DNA of 42,629 nucleotides from assembly GCA_028283025.1 (NCBI GenBank), contig JAPYNO010000032.1, positions 1 through 42,629 of the forward strand, read 5' to 3'. How positions within the stretch are numbered: position 1 is the first letter of the stretch; each line of letters begins with the position of its first letter. The DNA is from Pseudomonadales bacterium (lineage in GTDB: Bacteria; Pseudomonadota; Gammaproteobacteria; Pseudomonadales; Azotimanducaceae). The position numbers and the translations under genes were made by a program. Shown here piece by piece: positions 35,650-42,629 of the stretch. The notes under the pieces are model-generated. The model ran no database searches and was not told the DNA's origin. It saw nothing but the letters and a program-made list of their open reading frames with translations.

Positions 35650-36657
35650 ATGAAAGTCGATACCGGACTGAGCCACGAATTCGGCAAGATTGCAGCCGAA
35701 GCAGCCAAACTCGAAGAAGTCGGCTACGACGGCCTGATGACCGCCGAGACCTCGCACGATCCATTTCTTCCGCATGTGATCGCCAGTCAAAGCACAAGCA
35801 GCGTTGATCTCATCACCGCCATCGCTGTGGCATTTGCGCGCTCGCCAATGACGCTTGCAGCGACAGCGCATGATCTCAATTCAGCCTCGAATGGTCGCTT
35901 TGTTCTTGGCCTTGGTTCGCAGATACGCGCACACATCACCAAGCGCTTCAACATGCCTTGGTCGTCGCCGGCGAAGCGCATGCGCGAGTTTATTCTTGCT
36001 ATGCGCGCCATTTGGGCGACTTGGTACGAAGGCAAGCCGCTCGACTTTCAAGGCGAGTTCTATCGTCACACGCTTATGACGCCGTTCTTCACACCAACCG
36101 ACACAGACAGCGGTGCGCCGCGCGTGTTCCTTGCGGCGGTCGGCCCCTTGATGACTGAAGTTGCTGGCGAGGTTGCTGACGGCCTTCTTGTGCACGCTTT
36201 CACCACGGAAAAATACCTTCGCGAGACCACCTTGCCCGCGCTTGAGCGTGGCTGGGCGAGGGCAGGCAAGTCGCGCGAGGAATTCGAGATTGTCTACCCG
36301 ATGTTCACTGTGACTGGAGACACGCAAGAGACTGTGGACAGTGCGCGCGCGACCGTGTGCCAGCAGGTCGCGTTCTATGGATCGACACCCGCTTACAAGC
36401 CGGTACTTGAATCGGTCGGCGCAGGTGAGCTACAGCCGCAGCTGAATGCCATGTCGAAGCAAGGCAAGTGGGTCGAAATGGGACAACTGATCGGAGACGA
36501 CCTAGTGCGCGAGTTTGCGGTCGTTGCGGAGCCGCAGGACCTGGCAGGTGCGATCAAGTCGCGCTACGGCGACATCGTTGATCGAACCTCGGCGGCTTAT
36601 GGACTCATTCCGTCCGAACTACAGACGCAGATCATTTCTGAACTGAAAGCTGCTTAA
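35650..36657 (+). CDS. LLM-class flavin oxidoreductase (TIGR03617-like, F420 type)
   Basis: A luciferase-like monooxygenase-fold enzyme of 335 aa. It has LEEVGYDGLMTAETSHDPFL at the N-terminus, and NGRFVLGLGSQIRAHI, both typical of the TIM-barrel family that binds F420H2 or FMN. I recall TIGR03617 as the nearest group, usually annotated as F420-dependent. AAGGA lies 9 nt before the ATG. The DsbA-like gene follows after 12 nt. F420 biosynthesis genes are not in the window, so the cofactor may be FMN. Confidence 0.83.
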   Translation: MKVDTGLSHEFGKIAAEAAKLEEVGYDGLMTAETSHDPFLPHVIASQSTSSVDLITAIAVAFARSPMTLAATAHDLNSASNGRFVLGLGSQIRAHITKRFNMPWSSPAKRMREFILAMRAIWATWYEGKPLDFQGEFYRHTLMTPFFTPTDTDSGAPRVFLAAVGPLMTEVAGEVADGLLVHAFTTEKYLRETTLPALERGWARAGKSREEFEIVYPMFTVTGDTQETVDSARATVCQQVAFYGSTPAYKPVLESVGAGELQPQLNAMSKQGKWVEMGQLIGDDLVREFAVVAEPQDLAGAIKSRYGDIVDRTSAAYGLIPSELQTQIISELKAA

Positions 36658-36669
36658 CGGGACGTTTTG

Positions 36670-37329
36670 ATGACGCTTGCTGTTGACCTGTACTGGTCTT
36701 TTCGAAGTCCCTATTCGTATCTCGCAACGGCTAGGCTGGTCAAGCTGCGGGACGACTACGACCTTGCCATTCACCCGCGCCCGGTGCTGCCGCTCGCGGT
36801 GCGCACGCCTGAGTTCTTCGACCGCGCCAACCCGCTGTTTGTGTCCTATTTACTGCGCGATGCGCCGCGCATTGCGGAACGTCTCGGCATTCCGTTTAGC
36901 TATCCGAATCCCGACCCTGTGGTGTTCGATACGGCAAGGGGCCGGTATCCGTCGCAGCAGCCATACATACATCGTCTGACCCGATTGGGCGTCGCGGCTT
37001 GCGAGCATGGTGATGGACTCGCGTTTCTCGATGAGGTGTCGCGACTCATCTGGGGCGGGACGAGCGGCTGGCATCAGGGGGCGCACCTTGGCCAGGCGGC
37101 TTCGCGGGCTGGCTTCGACCTCGCCGAACTTGATTCAATTGTAGAGGCGCAGCCTGATCGTCTCGCCGCGCACATTGAAGAGAATCACAAAGCGCTCGAA
37201 CTCGCTGGGCACTGGGGCGTGCCGACCTGCGTCTTTGCAGGCGAGCCTTTCTTTGGTCAGGACCGGATTGCTGATCTTGTGTGGCGGATGGAGCGTAGCG
37301 GGCTGAAGCGGCGTTCACCCGGCGAATGA
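36670..37329 (+). CDS. DsbA-like 2-hydroxychromene-2-carboxylate isomerase family
   Basis: A kappa-class glutathione-transferase-like enzyme of 219 aa. The N-terminal WSFRSPYSYLATARL replaces the CxxC of DsbA with Ser-Pro-Tyr-Ser, typical of hydroxychromene-carboxylate isomerases. A helical insert lies in the middle, and GVPTCVFAGEPFFGQDRI holds the cis-Pro loop near the C-terminus. Such enzymes isomerise aromatic degradation intermediates with glutathione. ATG 36670 is chosen over the adjacent TTG 36667. It follows the LLM oxidoreductase by 12 nt, suggesting one operon and a shared catabolic role. Confidence 0.85.
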   Translation: MTLAVDLYWSFRSPYSYLATARLVKLRDDYDLAIHPRPVLPLAVRTPEFFDRANPLFVSYLLRDAPRIAERLGIPFSYPNPDPVVFDTARGRYPSQQPYIHRLTRLGVAACEHGDGLAFLDEVSRLIWGGTSGWHQGAHLGQAASRAGFDLAELDSIVEAQPDRLAAHIEENHKALELAGHWGVPTCVFAGEPFFGQDRIADLVWRMERSGLKRRSPGE

Positions 37330-37452
37330 AAAAATGTAGGCAACCGATGCGCCTATGATTGTCAGCACGAGCGTTGACAGCGTGACGACTGATTGTCGTT
37401 GAATGGCATCGACCTTTGCTTCTAGGCGCGCCCATTGCTGCTGATCAGTATG
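37315..37452 (-). pseudogene. Open frame without a start codon, coiled-coil plus membrane segment
   Basis: On the minus strand a frame of about 45 codons reads DQQQWARLEAKVDAIQRQ followed by a strongly hydrophobic stretch (TLVLTIIGASVAYIF). This looks like a small coiled-coil/TM protein. No ATG, GTG or TTG lies in frame before the coiled coil, and a stop is just upstream. It overlaps the 3' end of the isomerase gene by 15 nt. Either a decayed gene, a non-standard start, or chance. The rest of the 37330-37694 gap holds only the sigma-32 promoter below. Confidence 0.35.
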
Positions 37453-37609
37453 GCTTTATCGCCCGTGCATTGGGTTGGTCAAAAGTCAGCCAATAGTAGC
37501 AGTGTTGCTTCGCAATGAGGGCTGATGACTTGTGAGACTTTTACTCGATTTTGCGTGATCATTTCACCATTGCGCTGTCGAGCGAATCAAGCTTCTCGCA
37601 TAGAACCCT

Positions 37610-37638
37610 CTTGAAATTGCCCCGCGCATCCCCATTTT
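37610..37638 (+). promoter_or_regulatory. Sigma-32 (heat-shock) promoter of hsp20
   Basis: CTTGAA at 37610-37615 and CCCCATTTT at 37630-37638, 14 bp apart, match the RpoH consensus (CTTGAA-N13/14-CCCCATNT) almost perfectly. Transcription would begin about 45-50 bp before the hsp20 ATG. Confidence 0.85.
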
Positions 37639-37694
37639 CTGCCTTAAGCCAACACCGTCAACGTCTGACGGACAACACATAGGAGGACGACACA

Positions 37695-38108
37695 ATGCTG
37701 TATCCAGTGACCCCATTCTCTCGCCAAGACCCTTGTGCGCTAGTTCGCCGCGTCAGCGATAACGCGATCAATGCGCCGCTTCGCTACCCCGCAGTCAACC
37801 TGTGGCAGGCAGAGGACGCAGTGACTATCAGCGCCGATGTGCCTGGCGTCGAGCCGAGCGACATCGACATTTCTGTCAAGGAAAATGTTGTGACGTTTTC
37901 AGGTGAGCGCAAGGCGGCTGACAACGACGAAGAGCTCGTCTGGCACCAGCGTGAGCGCGCTTTCGGCAAGTTCAGCCGTGCGTTCCGTATGCCTTTTAAT
38001 CTCGACCCGGAGAAAACCGAAGCGCGAGTCAGCAATGGAGTGCTTGAAATTACCCTGCACCGCCGCGACGAAGACAAGCCGCGTCGAATCGAAGTGAAGG
38101 CGGCGTAA
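37695..38108 (+). CDS. Hsp20/alpha-crystallin small heat-shock protein
   Basis: A 137-aa ATP-independent chaperone that holds unfolding proteins under heat stress. The alpha-crystallin domain runs from DAVTISADVPGVEPSDIDIS to the conserved FGKFSRAFRMPFNLD and A-x-x-x-N-G-V-L motif (ARVSNGVLEITL). A flexible N-terminal arm and short tail surround it. The start has TAGGAGG 8 nt upstream, and a sigma-32 promoter lies about 57 bp before. An SDR gene follows after 11 nt and may be heat-induced too. Confidence 0.94.
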   Translation: MLYPVTPFSRQDPCALVRRVSDNAINAPLRYPAVNLWQAEDAVTISADVPGVEPSDIDISVKENVVTFSGERKAADNDEELVWHQRERAFGKFSRAFRMPFNLDPEKTEARVSNGVLEITLHRRDEDKPRRIEVKAA

Positions 38109-38119
38109 GGCCAGAATCT

Positions 38120-38905
38120 GTGACAGACTTTGATGCCCTCAGAGGAAGCTCGGCCGTCGTGGCCGGTGCTTCCGAAGGCCTCGGCGCAGCCTTTTCCGAG
38201 CGCTTGGCCGCGCGCGGAATGAACCTCTTGCTGATCGCGCGCCGCGAAGCGCCGCTACAGGAGACCGCCGAGAAGCTCACCAAAGTATACGGCGTTGATG
38301 TGCGATGTCTGGCGCAGGATCTAGCCGCGCCGAATCTTGGCGAAGTCTTTAGAGAAGCGACGGCTGACCTTGATGTCGGCATGCTCGTCTACAACGCCGC
38401 TTTCGTGCCCATGGGTCCGTTTTTTGATACATCCGATGCGGACATCCGGCAAATGATGCAGGTCAATATGTTTGGCTTGGTCGAAGCAGTAAGAACTGTT
38501 GTGCCGGGCATGGTCGCACGCGGCCGTGGCGGTGTCATCCTTGTCTCGTCGCTTGCCGGACTGCAAGGGTTTCCCGGCCTCGCTGGCTACTCGGCGACCA
38601 AGGCGTTCATCATCAATCTAGGAGAAGCCTTGTGGTACGAACTTAAAGAGACAGGTGTTGATGCCATGGCGTTCATCGCAGGCGCCATGCCGACGCCTGG
38701 GTACAACAAGTTATTCGAACAGCTCGCGCCGGGCGGTATGTCCGCTGAGCGCGCCGCCGAACAAGCGCTCTCGTCCCTGGGCAAGGGACCGCGCTGCATT
38801 CCCGGATTCGTCAACAATTTGGTGGCGGCCACAACCTTGCGACTGCTGCCACGGAAGCACTTGATTCCCCTGCTCGCCCGTGCCTCGCAGAACATGCATT
38901 CGTGA
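38120..38905 (+). CDS. Short-chain dehydrogenase/reductase (SDR)
   Basis: A classical SDR of 261 aa. The NAD(P) motif is GASEGLG (16-22), YNAA corresponds to the NNAG motif, the catalytic Ser is in ILVSSLAG, and the Tyr-Lys pair in YSATK. The Arg in IARRE suggests NADP preference. It starts at GTG 38120, 11 nt after hsp20, so it is probably read from the heat-shock promoter. Substrate unknown. Its 3' region converges on the small membrane protein gene. Confidence 0.9.
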   Translation: MTDFDALRGSSAVVAGASEGLGAAFSERLAARGMNLLLIARREAPLQETAEKLTKVYGVDVRCLAQDLAAPNLGEVFREATADLDVGMLVYNAAFVPMGPFFDTSDADIRQMMQVNMFGLVEAVRTVVPGMVARGRGGVILVSSLAGLQGFPGLAGYSATKAFIINLGEALWYELKETGVDAMAFIAGAMPTPGYNKLFEQLAPGGMSAERAAEQALSSLGKGPRCIPGFVNNLVAATTLRLLPRKHLIPLLARASQNMHS

Positions 38906-38963
38906 GCTGATTGGCCGTGCGCTAAAACCTAGCTTCTTGATGCATTCGGCGACGAGTACCGAA

Positions 38964-39245
38964 TTAACAATTGCCGCTGTGTTTGCGCCGGTGCCGAAGT
39001 CGGCGTAGTCGCCGATTAAGCACCCGGTAGAGCGGCGGAATATCGAGCGATGCGACCGCAACGCCAAGCGGGATCATCCAGAAGCCGAGAATCGGCAGGA
39101 ATCCGAGAACGCCGCCGAAAACAAGCAGCAGCCCGACAATGAGTCGCAAGCCGGGAGGAATACGTCGCTTGCCGCGCCTGAGCCCTCGATAGGTGACGAC
39201 GACAAGGATGCGGCGAATACGCGGCCAATTGAATTTTCGGGACAT
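38964..39245 (-). CDS. Small basic membrane protein (PGPGW-like)
   Basis: A 93-aa protein with a hydrophobic core of two helices (about residues 34-50 and 52-68: LRLIVGLLLVFGGVLGFLP, then FWMIPLGVAVASL) and very basic tails (RRLRRLRHRRKH). This is the shape of the PGPGW small-membrane family (often misnamed as tryptophan synthase-like), though the PGPGW box is degenerate. ATG 39245 follows an in-frame TTG. It starts 11 nt after the MBL hydrolase gene on the same strand. Confidence 0.6.
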   Translation of the reverse strand: MSRKFNWPRIRRILVVVTYRGLRRGKRRIPPGLRLIVGLLLVFGGVLGFLPILGFWMIPLGVAVASLDIPPLYRVLNRRLRRLRHRRKHSGNC

Positions 39246-39256
39246 CAAGACCTTCT

Positions 39257-40360
39257 CTAGACCATCATGGGCTCATCGTCCGCATCCATGTGCCTTTGCA
39301 GTGGCACGCGCTTCGGTAGCGACGTATCGATGGATGCGAACCGATAAACGCCGTCCTCGTGCAATTGACGCTCGATGCGGCGATGGTGCATGAGCTGGTG
39401 CAGATGCGCGATGATTTCGCCGAGCGCCATCATCGTGCCAATGAAATTGAGTTCGCGTTTGAACAGTACTGGAATCAGCTCGACGGCCTTGCGCGGCTCA
39501 ACGCAGTGCTCTTCGATCGCGAGCATGCGGTCGGCGTGATGATCGATCAGTGCTCTGAGCCGCTCATGCACGCCGACGAACGGCAGGTTGTGCGCCGGCA
39601 GCACAAGGGTGTCAGCAGGGAGGTCGAGGAAGCGTTCATGGGATTCGAGCCACGCTTTCAGTGGATTGGCGTCCGGCTCGTGTGGGAAGACGCTGACATT
39701 TGAAGTGATCACCGGCAGCACCTGGTCGCCCGAGATCAGCAATTGAAGTTCCGCGCAGTGTAGGCAGGCGTGCTCAGGAGAATGACCTGAACCGACCAGC
39801 ACCCGCCAGTCGTGGCCGCCGATGGTCAGTAAATCGCCGTGCTCAAGTCTCTGGAAGCTCGTCGGCATGACTTGCTTGGCCATTGGATTGCCTCGGTCCA
39901 CCATCTTGCGCAGCTCTTTGGAGAAAGCTTCGTTCATGCCCGCACGCGCATAGAATTCTTCGGCCTGCCAGCTTTGGTTTCGCCTTGAAGCACCGGAAAA
40001 CGAGAGCGCTTGATAGAACTCCTTGAAGGTCATGTACAAAGGGCATCGAAACAAGTCAGTGATCATGCCTGCTTGGCCGATGTGGTCGGGATGGAAATGC
40101 GTGCAAATCACGCCCTTGACGGGCTTGTCCGACAAATGCGCTTCGAATATGCCTTTCCATAGGCGCTCAGTGCGATCATCGTTCCAGCCAGTGTCCACGA
40201 CGAACCATCCATCATCGTCTTCAAGGAGATAGAGGTTGATATGGTCAAGACCGCCTTCAAGGGGCATTTTGAGCCATTGGACGGTCGGCGCGACCTCGCG
40301 GAGCGTCCCCTCCTCAGGATGACCCGACCATCGGTAGCTGAGGGTGCTTGATTGAGACAC
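39257..40360 (-). CDS. MBL-fold metallo-hydrolase
   Basis: A zinc-dependent hydrolase of the glyoxalase II/beta-lactamase fold, 367 aa. The metal motif is THFHPDHIG (His88, His90, Asp92, His93); further ligands are in GSGHSPEH and ISGDQVLP. A C-terminal helical domain (about 260-340) is typical of the group related to lactonases and CoA-thioester hydrolases. The start is taken as GTG 40360; the frame to 40552 overlaps the divergent dehydrogenase and has no homology. The divergent acyl-CoA dehydrogenase suggests a link to acyl-CoA metabolism. Confidence 0.85.
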   Translation of the reverse strand: MSQSSTLSYRWSGHPEEGTLREVAPTVQWLKMPLEGGLDHINLYLLEDDDGWFVVDTGWNDDRTERLWKGIFEAHLSDKPVKGVICTHFHPDHIGQAGMITDLFRCPLYMTFKEFYQALSFSGASRRNQSWQAEEFYARAGMNEAFSKELRKMVDRGNPMAKQVMPTSFQRLEHGDLLTIGGHDWRVLVGSGHSPEHACLHCAELQLLISGDQVLPVITSNVSVFPHEPDANPLKAWLESHERFLDLPADTLVLPAHNLPFVGVHERLRALIDHHADRMLAIEEHCVEPRKAVELIPVLFKRELNFIGTMMALGEIIAHLHQLMHHRRIERQLHEDGVYRFASIDTSLPKRVPLQRHMDADDEPMMV

Positions 40361-40451
40361 AACGATTCGCGAGTAAAAGCACTCAGTGTAGCGGCTTATG
40401 CCCGTGTTAGAGTTCCCCTCCCCAATTTGGAAGCAGCGCGTGCCGATACGA

Positions 40452-41427
40452 ATGAACGTGAAGCCCATCCCAGGGATCGATGACGAAATCAACGATCTGC
40501 GGCTCAACACCGCCGAGATCATCAACGAAGACGTGCTGCCGGTTGAGACCAAGCTTTGGGCAGTGCGCGATGACGGTTCGCGCCCAGGTCGAGATCAAAT
40601 CGAAGAAGCTCGGGCGCTGCGTGGCGACATTCAGAACAAGGTCAAGCGGCGAGGCCTGTGGGCGCCGCACTTGCCAAAGGCATTTGGCGGCATGGACATC
40701 GGCTTCCTCAGACAGGCCTACATGAATGAAATCCTCGCCTACAGTCCAGGCGCGGCAGCACTCTTTGGTGTGGTGGCGCCGAATTCGGGCAATCAGAAGA
40801 TTCTTCTCAAGTACGGCACGCCTGAACAGCACGAGAAATGGCTGATTCCACTCACTGAGGGACGCATGCAGTCGGGATTCTCCATGACCGAACCCGATCA
40901 GCCAGGGTCTGACCCGCGCTCGTTGCAAACGACTGCTCGTCTCGAAGGCGATGAATGGGTCATCAATGGTCACAAGTGGTTCACTTCCAACGGCTTCGCG
41001 GCGGATTTCCTGATTGTCATGTGTCGCACGGCGGATGAATCCGACCCCGAAGCCGCTGGTTCGCGCATGACGCAAATCATCGTCCCGACCGATGCGCCCG
41101 GCCTTGAGATCATTCGTGGCGTGCCGGTCTGGGGCCGCTCGTCAAGCCATTGCGAAATTCGCTACAACAATGTGCGCGTGCCGAAGTCAAATCAACTCGG
41201 CGGTACGGGAACAGGACATGCTGCGGCGCAGGATCGCCTTGGCGCCGGGCGCATCTATCACTGCATGAATTCCATCGGCGCCATGTGGCGCGCGTTCGAC
41301 CTCCATGTACACGACCGCACGCACCTTGCGCCTTGCCGACGGCCCCGACGAAGTACACCGCATTCTGATCGCCAAGACGGTGTTGCGGGCGTATCACGCC
41401 GGGCAGGGATGGGACTTTGGAAACTGA
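40452..41427 (+). pseudogene. Acyl-CoA dehydrogenase with internal deletion and frameshift
   Basis: The N-terminal and middle domains of an acyl-CoA dehydrogenase are intact (WAPHLPKAFGGMDIGF, SMTEPDQPGSDPRSLQTT, WGRSSSHCEIRYNNV, and AAQDRLGAGRIYHCMNSIGA). After MWRAFDL at about 41300 the frame continues into nonsense to 41480. In another frame, from 41305, the true C-terminus follows: TARTLRLADGPDEVHRILIA, ending at TGA 41425-41427. About 70-80 residues of the C-terminal helical domain (including the catalytic region) are missing. The start ATG 40452 is chosen by homology. It is a broken gene or an assembly error. Confidence 0.85.
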
Positions 41428-41815
41428 GCTGCGGACGTTTCAAGGCGCGTGCCATTGCGGCGGCGTGCGCTTTGAGGTAGATGCACCAAGCAAAGTCACG
41501 CTGCTTGACTGCAACTGTTCTGTGTGCCGGATTGTCGGCTTTTTGCATCTCATCGTGCCGCTTGATCGATTTCGGTTGATCGCGGGTGCCGACATGCTCA
41601 CCACCTACACCTTCAACACTTGTAAGGCGCAGCATACTTTCTGCAAGCGCTGCGGCGTCAAACCCTTCTACGTTCCGCGCTCGCACCCCACCGGCAAGAG
41701 CGTGAATGCGCGCTGCCTCGACCAAAGCGAATTTGAAGAGATCACTGTTCAGCCATTTGATGGTGCCAATTGGGAGCAGAATGTGGCGGAAATTCACGGT
41801 GGGTTGGTGACATGA
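41417..41815 (+). CDS. GFA/CENP-V family zinc-binding protein
   Basis: A small zinc protein of the glutathione-dependent formaldehyde-activating enzyme family, 132 aa. The cysteine signature is complete: C12-x-C14 (ACHCGG), C32-x-C34-x-x-C37 (DCNCSVC), and C76-x-x-C79 (FCKRCG). It starts at TTG 41417, inside the last codons of the original acyl-CoA dehydrogenase frame (11-nt overlap), so translation was probably coupled to that gene; the deletion there may now reduce it. Most family members have unknown substrates. Confidence 0.86.
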   Translation: METELRTFQGACHCGGVRFEVDAPSKVTLLDCNCSVCRIVGFLHLIVPLDRFRLIAGADMLTTYTFNTCKAQHTFCKRCGVKPFYVPRSHPTGKSVNARCLDQSEFEEITVQPFDGANWEQNVAEIHGGLVT

Positions 41816-41905
41816 GGCGGAAAACGGGACTCGGCAGCGTCAGCGCGCATAGTGTGAACACGCCCAAGAACATGAGGGTGTCTACTTTCAACCTGCAAGT
41901 GAAGG

Positions 41906-42629
41906 TCAATGCCGGGCAGGGATTGCATCGAGCGCATTGGGAAATCCCTCAGGATTCACCATGACAGGCTCCTCGGCGTGGGGAAAGCTCTCAAAGAAGG
42001 CATCGAGCGCGCGCATGTGTCGCTCGCTGGGTGTCTTGAGCGTTACTTGAATGGGCACCGGGCCGCGCTGCCCATGAACAACAAAATCCACCTCGCCCGC
42101 CTCTCGCCAATAGTAGACATCGCCGCAGCGCTTCTTCAGTTCGACGAAAGTCGCGCATTCGAGGGCTTTTCCAAGATCCTCGCCACTGGCACTGACGGTG
42201 ACGCGGCGCAGCCCGGGGTCAACAGGATAATACTTGCGGTTGCGTCCGCTTCGCTTGCGTTCGGAGTAGCTAAACCAAGGACACGCAAACAAGAGATAGG
42301 CTTGCTCGCAGGCTTCGAGGTAGCTCGCGGCGGTTTCTACCGACAGTCCGCTTGCGGCGGCGATGCGCCGTAGGCTGAGTTCAGAACCAGCCGATTCAAA
42401 GACCATTTGCGCGACTTGTCGCAAGGCACGCGATGAGCGTGCTTGCGCGCGCTCTCGAACGTCCCTTTGCAGGATGTCAATAAAGTACTGTCGCAACAGC
42501 GCTTCGCCGTCGTCGCTGGTGGCAGGTTCAGGGAATCCGCCTCGCTTGAGATATTCCAAGGTAGACGCTTTAGGTTGCAGCGCTCGATACTCGGCAAGAT
42601 CAAACGGAAACAGCTCGACTGTGATGTGC
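41906..42629 (-). CDS. DUF4143 AAA-type ATPase, C-terminal part (cut by window edge)
   Basis: The frame is open to the right edge, so the N-terminal ATPase domain lies outside. The visible part has EYLKRGGFPEP, LRQYFIDILQRDVRERAQ, a winged-helix (LSLRRIAAASGLSVETAASY), CPWFSYSERKRSGRNRKYYP, and the PD-(D/E)XK-like end EVDFVVHGQRGPVPIQV. This is the standard C-terminus (DUF4143) of large stand-alone bacterial ATPases of unknown function. It is convergent with the GFA gene, 90 bp apart. Confidence 0.85.
   Translation of the reverse strand, partial: HITVELFPFDLAEYRALQPKASTLEYLKRGGFPEPATSDDGEALLRQYFIDILQRDVRERAQARSSRALRQVAQMVFESAGSELSLRRIAAASGLSVETAASYLEACEQAYLLFACPWFSYSERKRSGRNRKYYPVDPGLRRVTVSASGEDLGKALECATFVELKKRCGDVYYWREAGEVDFVVHGQRGPVPIQVTLKTPSERHMRALDAFFESFPHAEEPVMVNPEGFPNALDAIPARH

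Overview
The window looks like a chromosomal piece of a moderately GC-rich gammaproteobacterium. The signs are an EF-P with the Lys34 loop next to its modifying enzyme EpmA, a YghU-type glutathione transferase very like the Escherichia coli protein, separate parE and parC, HtpX, FeoAB, and a tRNA gene with encoded CCA. Several acyl-CoA dehydrogenases, a Rieske oxygenase and an F420-type flavin-dependent monooxygenase family member suggest a metabolically versatile environmental lineage. I cannot name the genus. Core genes are densely packed with 4-20 nt overlaps; two segments (about 1.2-7.5 kb and 17.5-19.4 kb) look more AT-rich by eye and are probably acquired.

Layout. 0-1.2 kb: a zinc-independent medium-chain reductase. 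1.2-7.5 kb: a restriction or defence locus with two divergent arms. Leftward are an unknown Trp-rich acidic protein and an SNF2-type helicase split by a one-base frameshift. Rightward are an M.PvuII-like N4-cytosine methyltransferase and an HNH endonuclease. 7.5-14 kb: a tightly overlapping lipid-modification operon (desaturase, FAD amine-oxidase-like protein, DUF1365, cyclopropane fatty acid synthase, second SAM methyltransferase) ending in a sensor histidine kinase. 14-17.4 kb, opposite strand: a Rieske oxygenase, a GPH symporter and the OmpR-type response regulator, whose 3' end overlaps the kinase gene. An 11-bp-spaced direct repeat before the desaturase is a plausible site for this regulator.

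17.5-19.5 kb: three unknown genes between 70-bp direct repeats. The repeat is the 3' end of a GNAT acetyltransferase gene, so this looks like an integrated cassette without its own recombinase. 19.4-23.5 kb: GNAT, yghU, a small DUF7832-like protein, cystathionine gamma-synthase, and a MerR-TPR protein. 23.5-27.6 kb (leftward): a 50-aa membrane protein with an apparently leaderless promoter, efp-epmA, then feoA-feoB behind a Fur-like box. 27.7-33 kb (leftward): an isovaleryl-CoA dehydrogenase-like gene, parE, parC, preceded by a truncated HepT-like gene and tRNA-Thr(UGU).

33.5-42.6 kb: DUF4396 and htpX; a histidine phosphatase; an LLM flavin oxidoreductase with a DsbA-like isomerase; an hsp20 gene behind a near-consensus sigma-32 promoter, with a short-chain dehydrogenase; an MBL-fold hydrolase with a small membrane protein; an acyl-CoA dehydrogenase broken by an internal deletion; a GFA-family protein; and the C-terminal part of a DUF4143 ATPase running off the right edge.

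The best candidates for something undescribed are the methyltransferase-HNH-helicase-unknown locus, the repeat-flanked three-gene cassette, and the two-component system wired into the membrane-lipid operon.
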